Shown here piece after piece: positions 1 through 11,670 of a stretch of 64,000 nucleotides of DNA (positions within the stretch are counted from its first letter, which is position 1; every line of letters begins with the position of its first letter). The notes under the pieces are model-generated. The model was given only the letters and a program-made list of their open reading frames with translations, did no database searches and had not been told where the DNA came from. Position numbers and translations under genes: made by a program. Source of the stretch: Pictodentalium vernedei (lineage: Eukaryota > Mollusca > Scaphopoda > Dentaliida > Dentaliidae); NCBI GenBank assembly GCA_031216915.1, contig CM062297.1, positions 176,752,356 through 176,816,355 on the forward strand. The letters run 5' to 3'.

Positions 1-455
1 TTATTCAGTTCAATGCTTTTAACCCTCTCAAGACTTCAATGTAGATTGCACATATTTTATTTCAGGCAGAATAAAGTTAACCCTTTCCATAAAACTGCAC
101 TGAATAATTGTTGAAACCCATCACAAAACTGTCAGGGTGCCGGTAACAATGCAATACTCACATGGTCGACTGTACTATTAACTGTGTTGGTGCTATGACT
201 GTTTAAAATTCATTTGTTAGAGGAGTTCTATAGTCTTTCACTGCGCTCGGCTCGGTCTCACTGAGAGTGCAGAAACCTTTGGTGCCAAAGTGCCATTAAG
301 AGAATGTCTCTGATTTGTGCCGTTCCAGCCCTCCGGAGTGCAAAAGGAGGTACTGTCAGCTGAGAAACTTAATGTTTTCCGCTTTATTTTCTGTAACATT
401 TAATGCTATGTGGAATGGGACACTCTTTCAGTGTGCCTTCCAAAGTAAGGGCTTC
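1..455. other. Unassigned AT-rich DNA
   Basis: No coding region, RNA gene or clear repeat boundary was found. Several TTAACCCT-like words occur, which may be eroded pieces of the TTAA fold-back family seen downstream, but none can be delimited. Confidence 0.4.
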
Positions 456-590
456 TTAACCCTTTAGCCAACATAAAGCGAAAACCGGTCAACATTATTC
501 ACAGAAACGTCTATTCGGCTTTAATTACCTTTTCATTTTCCTTGAAAAACATAGCTTATGACCCTTTATTGGATTGAGCTAATATTTTAG
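456..590. repeat. Degenerate half copy of the TTAA fold-back MITE
   Basis: The segment opens with TTAACCCTTTAGCCAACA, then has an aaaaccgg block and an aaaaacatagcttatgaccc block in the same order as the left half of the full copies at 25554 and 52125. The central palindrome and right half are missing or unrecognisable. It is an old, truncated member of the family. Confidence 0.5.
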
Positions 591-632
591 AAGATTATTT
601 ATTCATCGGTGTTTAATGTCACATATTTCTGC

Positions 633-925
633 ACAGTGGCTAATCATGACCACAACAGTTTTTCAGGTGCAGGAAATCGGAGTACACGGGAAGAACCACC
701 GGGCAACAACGAGCAACTGTCAGATCACCCACATACTAACTCCCCACAAGCAGGGTTAGCATTGGTTGAAGACGGGTGCACCATTGATGTGTAGTACGCT
801 TTAGGACACAGCACCACCATGCACCCACGTGGGCTATGGAGTGAAGTGTCTTGCCCAAGGACAGAGTGAGGACCTCACGCCTTGCAGCCTGCACCTCTGC
901 CAACTGAGCCACTGCGCCCCCATTT
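633..925 (-). repeat. tRNA-derived SINE (minus strand)
   Basis: On the minus strand the sequence begins GGGGGCGCAGTGGCTCAGTT, which holds an A-box-like TGGCTCAGTTGG. It then continues with a body that matches the plus-strand copy at 35268-35592: CACTTCAC, GGTGCACC, GACAGTTGCTCG, CCGGTGGTTCT. The B box is diverged here compared with GGTTCGAACCC in the other copy. Such elements are transcribed by RNA polymerase III and moved by LINE machinery. Family assignment is not attempted. Confidence 0.65.
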
Positions 926-1476
926 AAAGGATTAAAATGGAGTATTTAAAGTGAATATGTTAACCCTCTGAAGATCTTAATATGGGGACATTATTCAGAA
1001 AGACTGGGAAATGCATTTTATTACACCTTAATGCATTTCTAAAGTTTATGAATGTATTTCATCACTCAAATTAGTGGGCAGAGCCAAAAATTGTCCATTT
1101 CTGATTCGTGTATCAAACCCTTTGAATGCTGGTCACATATATGCCATTTCTGGTTTCTTATAAAAATGTTCTGATTCCTGTATGAATATCTGTAAATACT
1201 GCTAACGAAAACCCATTTCAGATTTGTTCAAAAATATTTTACTCCCGAAAAATAAGCCTCCATGAATTCTCTTTCTTTATAGTTTATTCCTGATACTTTA
1301 ACCCTTTTCACGCAGACTTCAATTTACTGGTAGCAGTAAATTCTGTTTCTCTAGTTTCTAATTTAATTTGCCCCATTTTGGATTGTGAAACGGGAATGTC
1401 AAGAATATATAATCCACGCATGTCTTGACATCAACTTCTCCTGCCATATCGTGTTCAGGCTGAGTGCCAGTATTTA
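926..1476. other. Unassigned AT-rich DNA
   Basis: No open frame of note, no tRNA-like fold and no repeat shared with the rest of the window could be supported in this stretch. Confidence 0.4.
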
Positions 1477-1714
1477 AAACCCTTTACCCAACGAATCGGC
1501 CGCATCCGCCCACGTAATATGCAAATTCAGCAGTTGAAAAATTTTTATTTCTCAAAACATTTCAGCAAAACCATATCATGTGACCCCTCGTTGGAACGAG
1601 CTCGTACCAACGAGGGATCACATGATATGGTTTTGTTGGAATTTTTTGAAAAATTTGAAAAAATGATATTTAAAATAATAACTTTTGATATCGTCTGCGT
1701 TGGGTAAAGGGTTA
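1477..1714. mobile_element. TTAA-type fold-back MITE, subtype A
   Basis: The ends are AAAACCCTTTACCCAACG and CGTTGGGTAAAGGGTTAA. The centre is a long palindrome built on GACCCCTCGTTGGAACGAGC and its reverse complement, bordered by accatatcatgtgacc / ggtcacatgatatggt-type arms. No transposase is encoded. The TTAA border and CCC...GGG ends are those of piggyBac-type cut-and-paste elements. Subtype A carries a GAATCGGCCGCATCCGCC block on one side and GCAGACGATA on the other. Confidence 0.75.
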
Positions 1715-1734
1715 AATAATGCTCGAGGTAGAGA

Positions 1735-2715
1735 ACTATCTACAGTACAGCCGACGTGGACTGGTGGTAATTAACGCCTCGGTAGCGATGTCCACGCATG
1801 TGTTTACAAGGTAATAAGGATCATCATCATCAGCAAAACTTTAATGAATAAAGCACCGGGTTGTAGCCGGTGCTACATTAATTAAATTTTTGATGATTAT
1901 TCCTATAACTAATGTATGGAATCTAATATTATTGCGTCCGTGGAAATATTTCCCACCCGTGGAAAGTGACCAGTCCACGGTGTACGTACTGTACATATAT
2001 ATCTGTTCCCACATGGGACATACTTCTTTGATGCGTCTCTTCCCGATAATTTTTTGGAGACAACGTTTCTTCGTAGAAATCAAAGTCGTGACTCTTCGCA
2101 GAGGGGCGGTGTCGCCGTGCGGAGGTATGATGTCTCGGAGCGAAGGTATGATTCTCATATTTATTTCGCTCGTACGATTGTGGCAGGTGTACTGTGAATA
2201 TTGTTAAGTTGATATGTCTCTTGTGTGCAATAATGATCTTAAGACCTGCGAACATTGACTTTAGAGAAAAAAATGTCTGCACAAAATCTGAAAAGCCGAA
2301 TAATTCGAACGTCTTAACTCCACGGCAACCAGAGAAAAGTGGTTTTGAAGCCGAGGTCACAGTTTTTTACACATGTTTTCTATCTACGTTTGCACACTGA
2401 AGTCGTGCTGAAAATGGGATTACTTAAGCACAAATCCCCCGCTCCGGCGCGCAAGTGGAACAAACTTCAAGGGCAGCGGAAATGCCTCTACAGTACGGCC
2501 GCCGTGGAATGGTCACTTTCCGCAGGGAAGCAATATTTCCACGAATGCAATAATATTAGATTCCAAGCCCTAATTATAGAAATAATCATCAAACATTTTA
2601 TTAATGAAGCACCGGGTACAACCCGGTGCTTCATTAATTAAAATATTTCTGATGATGACCTCTATATTGCCTGGTAAACGCATGCGTGGACATCACAGCC
2701 CATGCGTGGATTACG
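1735..2715. mobile_element. Inverted-repeat element with nested palindromes
   Basis: Two arms of about 250 bp (about 1740-2000 and 2480-2715) are inverted copies. Each carries ctacagtac, a GTGGAAAGTGACCA-like block, an ATAATATTAGATTCC-like block and, inside it, a hairpin around GCACCGGGTTGTAGCCGGTGC flanked by TTAAT (about 1840-1885 and 2598-2642). About 480 bp of unassigned DNA separates the arms. A fragment of the arm (CGTGGAAAGTGACCAGTCCA) recurs at about 42943. It is probably a non-autonomous fold-back transposon; the exact ends and target duplication were not resolved. Confidence 0.55.
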
Positions 2716-2889
2716 ACTAGTACACGGCGACTGTATGTAGCTAGATTCTAGCCGTGTCCAAATTAGCGAAAAGTGAATCCTTGGCCGGCATGAAGACAAC
2801 AAGAATATTGGACAATCTTGTCTAGACAAAACTATCGAATGCGTCCCTAAATCAATGGCCACTCACACAAATCCAAGAGGACAACTAAC

Positions 2890-3226
2890 TTGTCTAAAGC
2901 TAACTTCGGGTGTATTGGCAAAACTACGAGTGACCAAATACAGCAAAAGTCTAAAACATTCTATGATTATATGGATGGAAATACATGGAGTAATTTGTTT
3001 CTAAATCCTCCAACAACGTCTGAAATTATAAATGTGGTTTCAGCGATGAAAGTTCGAAAAAGTAAAGACAATAACAATATTACACCAATTACCCTAAAGT
3101 ATTCAATCGATGTAAGTGCTGTACCGCTTACACATAGAATTAACCGTTCATTTGTCCGCGGAATTGTTCCTGATAAAATAAAAATAACTGGGGTAATCCC
3201 AGTATTCAAGTCCAGGGGAAAATCTG
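2890..3226 (+). pseudogene. 5' part of a non-LTR retrotransposon reverse transcriptase
   Basis: The translation (126 codons in the open frame) resembles the segment just before the catalytic palm of LINE-type reverse transcriptases. It contains IINVVSAMKVRKSKDNNNIT, then an ITLKYS...PLTHRINRSF...GIVPDKIKI stretch, and ends VIPVFKS. In such proteins this is followed directly by an NYRPIS motif, and that motif is found in this window only at 33377, about 30 kb away. The frame loses similarity after about 3222. It is non-functional as it stands. The N-terminal endonuclease region was not recognised upstream. Confidence 0.7.
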
Positions 3227-3452
3227 GAGAATCATGGCTTTTCCCGATGAGATTCCATGATTTTTCATGACCCCACAGTGTCTGATGAATTGTTTGCAGC
3301 TGTCTCTCTGAAGTTCCTTCATTGATGTTGTGAGAAAGGTGAGTACAGTAGTCCCAAATGACTCAGTTTGATAAAAAAAATTGTTTAGGTAAAAATCATC
3401 ATTAACGTAGTACGGAAGCCGGTAAGTGCCACCTGTAAATCAATTTTTTATG

Positions 3453-4104
3453 TCGTAATTACGACATAGTATGTCGTAATTACGACATAGTATGTCGTAA
3501 TTACGACATACCATATCTCGTAATTACGACATACTATGTCGTAATTACGACATACTAAGTCGTAATTGCGACATTATATGTCGTAATTACGACATAGCTA
3601 TCTCGTAATTACGACATACTAAGTCGTAATTACGACATAGCTAACTCGTAATTACGAGATACTAAGTCGTAATTACGACTTATTATGTCGTAATTACGAG
3701 ATACTATGCCGTAATTACGAGATAGTATGTCGTAATTACGAGTTACCTATGTCGTAATTACGAGATAGCTATGTCGTAATTACGACATACTAAGTCTGTC
3801 GTAATTACGACTTGTTATGTCGTAATTACGACTTAGTATGTCGTAATTACGACATAATATCTCGTAATTACGACATAGCTAACTCGTAATTACGAGATAG
3901 TATCTTGTAATTACGACATACTAAGTCGTAATTACAACATAACTATGTCGTAATTACGAAATACTATTTCATAATTACGACTTATTATGTCGTAATTACG
4001 ACTTAGTGTGTCGTAATTACGACATAGCTATCTCGTAATTACGACTTAGTATGTCGTAATTACGACATAGCTAACTCGTAATTACGACATAGTATAGCCA
4101 ATGA
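3453..4104. repeat. Palindromic GTCGTAATTACGAC tandem array, left
   Basis: About 30 copies of the 14-bp perfect palindrome GTCGTAATTACGAC and its near variants (CTCGTAATTACGAG, with dinucleotide swaps at the ends) are spaced every 20-22 bp by short AT linkers such as atagtat and atagcta. An equivalent array closes the right arm of the giant inverted repeat at 30769-31247. Every unit can form a cruciform. It has no coding potential. Confidence 0.9.
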
Positions 4105-5035
4105 TAACCGAGTACATGTATGTGTGTTGCACCGAGATTATACCGTCTCACTGCATTTCGACTGCAAAGTTTGATCGCTATGCTTATGAAAAAGCTGGAA
4201 GGGATTTCAAAATGCTCATTTATTGAATTAAAAAGTATTGCTTTAATGGTGCTTTGAATGAAATTTCCTATATGTGACTGAAAGCTCGAAACTATAACCA
4301 CGAGAACATCTTTCCTCAATTCGTGATATGCCCACAATGAAGCCTGTCGATTTTTGCCCTTGATTTGCAACTCGATCCTTTTCAAACGCCCGACGTCTCC
4401 TTGTTTTATTGAACCCTGCACGTTATGTCAGCGGCGTAGGAAAGTATTTTTCATTGGGGGGGGGGGGGGGGGGGCAAACATTCGATGGCCGAAGGCCATC
4501 GCCGACAGCCATAGGTTGTTTTATTGAACCCTGCACGTTATGTTAAAGCTTGTATTATTCTGTAGGCGACGACATTATTATCCGGCAAAAGAAAAATAAA
4601 CAAAAGATAAAAAAACAAACAGAAACGAAATGAAGTAAATAGCAATGTTGCGGGATTTGTAACTATGGGCTTCATTCAACTCCAGAAAATTACATATTTA
4701 TCGCCGAGACAAATTGTCATAATCCCAAAAAATTCACTTCTGAAAACAACTACAGTCATTTGCTTCCGAAATTTGCGCGATATGATTTCTTTACAGCATG
4801 AATGTTCTTTTTTCCTAGAACAGATTTCATACACCAACCCACTCTCCTACTCACATACACCCTTCATCACCAGGCCACCATCCCGAATAGAAGTTTGGGG
4901 GAGAAGCTAATCTTGCAGCAATTTAAAAAAAAAACTATCCCAGGTGGTGTCTTGGTTCAAATTGTGGTATCGGTAGACCTATTTTTGGGAGACTTTCTTC
5001 TTACATCGCCATAAAACGCTTGGGTTTTCTAAACA
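4105..5035. repeat. Outer left arm of the giant inverted repeat
   Basis: This stretch matches 29745-30768 in reverse complement over most of its length. Shared blocks include gccaatgataaccgagtaca at the array border, a purine-rich block containing cgacgtctccttg, the tract of about 18 G at 4457 (C in the right arm at 30357) and cttacatcgccataaaac at 4999. An open frame on the minus strand here (4071-4421) and its partner at 30419-30790 (plus) are similar proteins in both arms, but this is expected from the DNA similarity and no family was recognised. Confidence 0.8.
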
Positions 5036-8000
5036 AGAGGCCCCAAGGGGCCTGAGGGCGCTCACCTGACATGATAGCCTAAATATCAATCCAGAGAATT
5101 GATTTCAACAAGTTGCATCTGCTCCTCCTAAGAAAAGCTATACCAAATATCCAAAGATTCTGACCAGTGGATCTAAAAAAAAAGATTTTTAAAGAATATT
5201 CCTCATATTGAACTAAGTTATAATTCGGGCTCCCACAGAGAGCCCATATATGAACCCAGGGACTTGGCTTTAACAAACTTGAATCTCACCCCCCTAAGGA
5301 TGCTGCACTCCAAATATCAAAACATTCCGACTGCTGGATCTGATGAAGAAGATTTTTAAAGAAAATTCCTCATTTTGAACTAAGTTATCATTCAGGCTCC
5401 CACAGTGAGTCCAAATATGGACCTAGGGACATGGCTTGAACAAACTTGAATCTCAGCCCCCTAAGGTTGCTGCGTACCAAATATCAAACATTCCGACTGC
5501 TGGATCTGAAGAAGATTTTTAAAGGAAATTCCTCATTTTGAACTAAGTTATAATTCGGGCTACCACAGTGAGCCCAAATATGAACCCAGGGACTTGGCTT
5601 GAACAAACTTGAACCCCCCCCCCCCCCCTTCCCCTAAGCATGGTGCATACCCAATATCAAAAGATTCTGCTTGATGGATCCTGAGAAGAAGATTCTCAAA
5701 GAAATTTGCCTGAAATGCACTAAGTTCAAATTTGGGCCCCTATACTGAGCCCAAATATAAACCCAGGGGGCCGCTTTAAGCAAACTTGAATCAGATCCAC
5801 CCCACAATGTTGAATACCAAATATCAAAAGATTTTGCCTGCTGGATCTGGAGAAGAAGATTTTTGAAGACATTTGCCTGAAATGCACTAAGTTCGAATTC
5901 GGGCTTCTATAGTGAGCCCAAATATGAATCCAGGGGGCCGATTTGAACAAACTGGAATCAGATCCAGCCCACAATGTTGCATACCAAATATCAAAAGATT
6001 CTGCCCGCTGGATCTGGAGAAGACGATTTTTGAAGAAATTTGCCTGAAATACACTAAGTTCAAATTCGAGCTTCTATAGTGAGCCCAAATATGAATCCGG
6101 GGGGGGGGGGGGGCTGATTTGAACAAACTGGAATCAGATCCACCCCACAATGTTGCATACCAAATATGAAAAGATTCTGCCTGCTGGATCTGGAGAATAA
6201 GATTTTTGAAGAAGTTTGCCTGAAATACACTAAGTTCAAATTTGGGCTCCTATACTGAGCCCAAATATTAACCCAGGAGGCCGATTTGAACAAACTTAAA
6301 TCAGATCCACCCCACAATGTTCCATACCAAATATCAAAAGATTCTCCCTGCTGGATCTGGAGAAGAAATTTTTTTAAGAAATTTGTCTGAAATGCACGAA
6401 GTTCGAATTCGGGCTTCTATAGTCGGCCCAAATATGAATCCAGGGGGCTGATTTGAACAAACTTGAATCAGATCCACCCCACAATGTTCCATACCAAATA
6501 TCAAAAGATTCTGCCTGCTGGATCTGGAGAAGATTTTTGAAGAAATTTGCCCGAAATGCACTAAGTTCGAATTCGAGCTTCCATAGTGAGCCCAAATATG
6601 AATCTAGGGAGCCGATTTGAACAAACTTAAATCAGATCCACCCCATAATGTTGCATACGAAATATCAAAAGTTCTGCCTGCTGGATCTGGAGAAGAAGAT
6701 TTTTGAAGAAATTTGCCTGAAATGCACTAAGTTCAAATTTGGGCTCCTATACTGAGCCCAAATATAAACCCAGGAGGCCGATTTGAACAAACTTGAATCA
6801 GATCCACCCCACAATGTTGCATACCAAATATCAAAAGATTCTGCCTGCTGGATCTGGAGAAGAAGATTTTTGAAGAAATTTCCCTGAAATGCACTAAGTT
6901 TGAATTCGGGCTTCTATAGTGAGCCCAAATATGAATCCAGGGGGCCGATTTGAACAAACTTGAATCAGATCCACCCCACAATGTTGCATACCAAATATGA
7001 AAAGATTCTGCCTGCTGGATCTGGAGAAGAAAATTTTTGAAGAAATTTGCCTGAAATGTACTAATTTCGAATTTGAGCTTCTATAGTGAGCCCAAAAATG
7101 AATCTAGGGAGCCGATTTGAACAAACTTGAATCAGATCCACCCCACAATATTCCATACCCAAACATCAAAAGATTCTGCTTGCTGGATCTGGAGAAGAAA
7201 ATTTTTGAAGAAATTTGCCCGAAATGCACTAAGTTCGAATTCGAGCTTCCATAGTGAGCTCAAATATGAATCTAGGGAGCCGATTTGAATAAACTTAAAT
7301 CAGATCCACCCCACAATGTTGCATACCAAATATCAAAAGATTCTACCTGCTGGATCTGGAGAAGAAGATTTTTTAAGAAATATGCCTGAAATGCACTAAG
7401 TTCAAAATCGGGCTCCTATACGGAGCCCAAATATGAACCCAGGGGGCCGATTTGAACAAACTTGAATCAGATCCACCCTACAATGTTGCATACCAAATAT
7501 CAAAAGATTGTGCCTGCTGGATCTGGAGAAGAAGATTTTTTAATCTTTTTCCCATTGCCTACAGTGTTAAAAAAAAGTGCTGACTCAGCACTTTTTGAAA
7601 GTCCTGAAAAAAGTACCTTGTGATCAAACCGATAGGGATTTTTTTTAACCATTCTATTCTACTGGATAAAAGTAATCTTTATACAAAATAAGAATTCTCT
7701 GTGCCGTGTAGTTTTGGAGATATGGCAGTTTTAAGGTTTTTCCTATTGTTAGCTCCCGGGGTTCCCACGGGGCAACGAGAAAATTTTTTTTTGCATCAAT
7801 CAACTACTTATGACCCATTATCATCTCATATCAAATGTGGTTCAAATCGACCTCACGGTTCAGAAAATAGAAATTTTAGGCGTGGCCAAAATTTTTGCCC
7901 CTCCCATAACGAAGGCAAATAATGCTCGATAAACTTCTCTTGAACAAAACTTGATTCTAAACCTCAAAAGGACTCTGTATACCACATATCATGTCTCTGT

Positions 8001-8262
8001 TACCGGTGGTTCATTAGAAGAAGATTTTCAAAAAAAATTGCCATTTTTTTCCCACACCTCTGCTCAATATGAGCCGAAACCTAATTTGGATAAAAAACAA
8101 AATGCCCCTATATAACCACTAATTACATGAAATTTAATTAATATGTGGCCAGTGGTACAGGAGAAAGAGGTTCAAACACACCTTCACGCAGGACGACAGA
8201 CGACGGGCGAAGAGTGATAAGAAAAGCTCACCCTGACTTTCAGACAGGTGAGTTAAAAATGT
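5036..8262 (+). mobile_element. Helitron-like element with a central 168-bp tandem array
   Basis: The left border holds ctgagggcgctcacctgaca. From about 5060 to 7540 there are about 15 head-to-tail copies of a unit of about 168 bp, each with cagatccaccccacaatgtt, aaatatcaaaagattctgcc and ctggatctggagaag blocks. After about 600 bp of single-copy DNA the element ends in a hairpin, CTCACCCTG-ACTTT-CAGACAGGTGAG, followed by ttaaaaat (about 8229-8262). Hairpin plus short tail, and a 5' word (gctcacctga) that matches the hairpin arm, fit Helitron/HINE-type elements. Open frames on the minus strand in the array are periodic artefacts. Insertion here explains part of the extra length of the left arm. 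Confidence 0.6.
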
Positions 8263-8609
8263 TCTCAGGAAGACCAACATTCCTTGACACACACACCCGT
8301 ACGCTGTTCTTCGCGTCTACAGTGCTAGCAATGCTTGTCTGCATCTAATCCTTATAAAAGGACACGGATACTCAGTGGGAGTGTTCTGGAATTCACTGAT
8401 AGAGCAACTTATTACCGTTATGTTCCAGGGCATTCCCAGACAATATAACATAACACCGTTTTCCTACAAAGGACTACCAGTTAATCATATCGGCCGGTTA
8501 TTTAAACTAAATTTCAAATCATCCCTTCATATCGATAGTCACGAAATTCTTTTGACGGTGGAATAAAGAAAGTATTCAATCGATGGATGGGGAAACAGGA
8601 CCCGTTGCC
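8263..8609. other. Unassigned DNA
   Basis: Single-copy looking sequence between two mobile elements. The open frame at 8375-8566 has no recognisable domain and is probably chance. Confidence 0.4.
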
Positions 8610-8615
8610 TAGGTT

Positions 8616-10131
8616 AGTAGTAGGCGAGGGGGTTTTCGTCCCTTATCTGGGGGATCTCATTTGGGGGATCTCATGTGACGTCAAACCGCAATGTATTATG
8701 GGTATCACGTGGTTGTCATGGTAACGCATGTGGGCGGCCATGTTGTGACGTAATTGTCATGGTGATGGGTGGTGTTAGTGCGCATGCGAAGCTCGTGTTG
8801 TTTGGGTGATACGTGTTTCCGTCGTCCATTTTGTATGAAGGGGCCGCCATCATTGTTTCTATAGTGGCACGTAGTTGCTATGTGACCCAAATGCTTCTTA
8901 TAGGGCTAAGAGGTCTGTAACAGGTATGTTCGATGGACTGGGAGTATTTTCTGGAACGACTTCCCTGGATAATTACCCAAATGAGCCCGAGAATGGGCGT
9001 AAATCACCGGAAACGACATTATTTGATATGGATTCCCCGCAGAATCCCGGTATTTACCGAAATGGACTTGTTTAGAGTAGCACGTAGTGCTATAGATTTT
9101 TTAAAAGGCCGTGTTCGATTGAATGGGAGTATTTATGGCTCTACATAATTACCCAAATGAGCCCGACAATCCCTCCAAATCACCAAAATCCACCCCAAAA
9201 CTACCGAAATGGACTTGGTAAAGCCTCGTTTTGTTTTATGAAGGCTCGAATTTTGTTATTCCGGGTCAAAAGCCTCGCTTTACCTCTGTTACGGGTCTAT
9301 CAGCACATGCAGCACATCAGTACATGCAAAATGTGCCACAGCACATGCAAAATGTGCCAATATGTGCCTGTGTGCAAGTGCACAATGTGTGCACAAAACA
9401 TGCAGCACATGCGCACATACGAGTATTTGAGGACCAGTGGCGACAGTGTTTGAGAACCAGCGCTTGGGGACCAGTGTTTGGGGGCTATTGGGGACCAGGC
9501 TTTGAGGACTAGGGGGTACCAATGTTTGGGGACCAGTGTCAGAAATATTGTCTAACCACCGTCTCTTAACTCAGTACTAAAGTTTCTGCTACCAACTGTG
9601 TTATCGTTTGCAACCAAGATCTTGGCTTATTCCTCCGCTCCTCTAAATCCACCACAAACTACCGTGAGATGTGATTGTACACAATGCGCAAATAGCACAT
9701 GTAGCACATGCAAAATGTGCCAATATGTGCCTGTGTGCAAGTGCACAATGTGCGCACAAAACATGTAGCACATACGCACATACGAGTATTCGAGGACCAG
9801 CAAAGGCCAACTTTTGGGGACCAGTGAGGATCATGCTTTGGGGCCTAGTGGGGACCAGTGTGAGGACTAGTGACTACTATGAGATGTGATTGTACACAAT
9901 GTGCAAATAGCACATGTAAAATGTGCCAGTGTGTGCATGTGTGCAAGTGCACAATGTGCGCACAAAACATGCAGCACATACGCACATACGAGTATTCGAG
10001 GACCAGCAAAGGCCAACTTTTGGAGACCAGTGAGGACCATGTTACCCATAATACATTGCGGTATGACGTCACATGAGATCCCCCAAATGAGATCCCCCAG
10101 ATAAGGGACGAAAACCCCCTCGCCTACTACT
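8616..10131. mobile_element. AGTAGTA-family transposon, copy 1, with 6-bp TSD
   Basis: The inverted ends start AGTAGTAGGCGAGGGGGTTT and extend about 90 bp, including two copies of GGGGGATCTCAT and a TGACGTCA word. The flanks TAGGTT (8610-8615) and TAGGTT (10132-10137) are an exact 6-bp target duplication. The interior has the family's CRE-rich subterminal module (8700-8885) and three tandem blocks with gtgcaagtgcacaatgtg and acgagtattcgagga (9290-9540, 9665-9860, 9870-10040). No gene is encoded, so it must be mobilised in trans. Confidence 0.85.
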
Positions 10132-10137
10132 TAGGTT

Positions 10138-11309
10138 CATGAGGCATTTATATGGCTATCAACATAAGGACATGAAGTCTTTGTTGGAATACACTTTGTT
10201 GTAACTACGAAGTATGAAACCATTATTACGATAGTTAAGTCATAATAACGCTTATGTAAGTGTAATGCGGTAGCAGTGCCAAGTATTATAAATACGGAGG
10301 GGGGGGGGGGGGCATACATCGTATGGTCTCTCCCACGTGTGGAACCTAGCGCATTCCAACCGACCCAACGAAAGATATATAGATGTGCATGTAGCATTTC
10401 CTTCTCCTCACATACCTCTTAAGAAACATTCTTTCCGATCAGTCGCTAAACCGTTGAATACAGATACAGAGCTCTTATGACCACACAGAAACTAAACTCT
10501 AAGTGAAATTCTACAGGAGTAGTTTTACTGTCTTAAGGTGGCTGAGGGAAGTCGTTGTGTATCTTGTATTTTAAAACGGTCTCTCAATGCAGCTAATAAA
10601 AAATGTGATATGACTGGATTGGCTCACACCACGGGCCTGATCATGCGGCACCACGCGTAAGACCCCACCCCTCCCCACCATCCCTATAATATACCACCGG
10701 GAAAGACAAAAGCCGAACAGGATCTGTAGAATCCTAGAAAAATTGATACATACAAGTGCATATCTTGGACATCTAACCGTTCTCGTCAAGGATGGATACT
10801 TTTAGAGGCACAAACTCGATGATGACCCAAAAATTTTCATGGAAAACAGATGGACGAGAATAGGGTTCTGGGGGGGGGGGGGGGGGGGCGTAAGTTCCAG
10901 CTTTTACTCTGATGGCGGTCGCAAAAGCATAATCCCGAAGGTGGTTAGGAATCTCCAAAATCAGTGCTTTTCCAGGAGCAAGCTACATTTTGCCTGGATA
11001 TGGACCACAATCAACCTATTCGCCGAGTTCTTTTCTCTCTTCACTCGTGAATGTCACCAGTGAGAAAGTTGTGATGAACATGAAAAATAAATTCTTTGTC
11101 TCGTTGGTCGATGGCAATGTTGAATACCACTGCCTGATAATGGTCTTGTTCGCCGCATAGTCTTAAGACTACCACGGATGATTGCTCGTTTGGTGATATT
11201 TGAGACACTTGGCCCCCAAATTAGACACGGCAATCGGAAATGCCGCGGTAAAAGCAATGACAGAATTCCACGTTTTCTTTCTGTGGCATTACTGAAGAAG
11301 AAATTAACT
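10138..11309. other. Unassigned DNA with two long G tracts
   Basis: Contains poly-G tracts of about 18-20 bases at about 10297 and 10870. No coding region is convincing: the open frames are short and have no recognisable domains. The inverted-repeat match to the right arm resumes only at about 11310. Confidence 0.4.
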
Positions 11310-11670
11310 CACAAGAACTGGCACAATTATCTCGACGTCCTTTGTTATTATCTAACATCCAAACATTGGTGTTCAGCTGTTTGTCATGTAGTTTTGAATT
11401 GATGTCAGGCTACCTGCAGAATGTGGCACATCTGTTGTGTAGAAGTGGTATAATGTGGTATGGGCAGTTCTTGCTATTTTTTAGTCCGTTGTCAGCCAAG
11501 GGGATGTTTTTATACCACATAACTATTGGGTGTCATGCCATATCGTGACGTTCTGTGGGTGTATTTTATTGTCTTGTGAGGACCCATAGCAGTGGAATGG
11601 CCTCTGACTCTCTAGTTACAACTTTAGATTCATCAGGCTTTATGGTATAGACTGTTTGTAACCCTTTAGA
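11310..11670. repeat. Left-arm block of the giant inverted repeat
   Basis: Reverse-complement match to about 28945-29350. Paired words include cgtcctttgttatta / taataacaaaggacg, cagaatgtggcacat / atgtgccacattctg and gggtgtattttatt / aataaaatacaccc. The sum of paired coordinates here is about 40620, compared with 34850 at the outer arm, which locates the intervening left-arm insertions. Confidence 0.75.

Noticed and set aside
3453-4104. CRISPR-like array
   Set aside because: Units are self-complementary with short variable AT linkers, no unique spacers and no cas genes; the DNA is eukaryotic.
4071-4421. 116-codon minus frame with a similar 123-codon plus frame at 30419-30790
   Set aside because: The similarity is explained by the inverted-repeat DNA. 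Both frames run into the palindromic array, and no domain or codon bias supports coding.
5079-6981. Several minus-strand open frames with similar proteins
   Set aside because: They have the period of the 168-bp tandem unit and are produced by the repeat itself.
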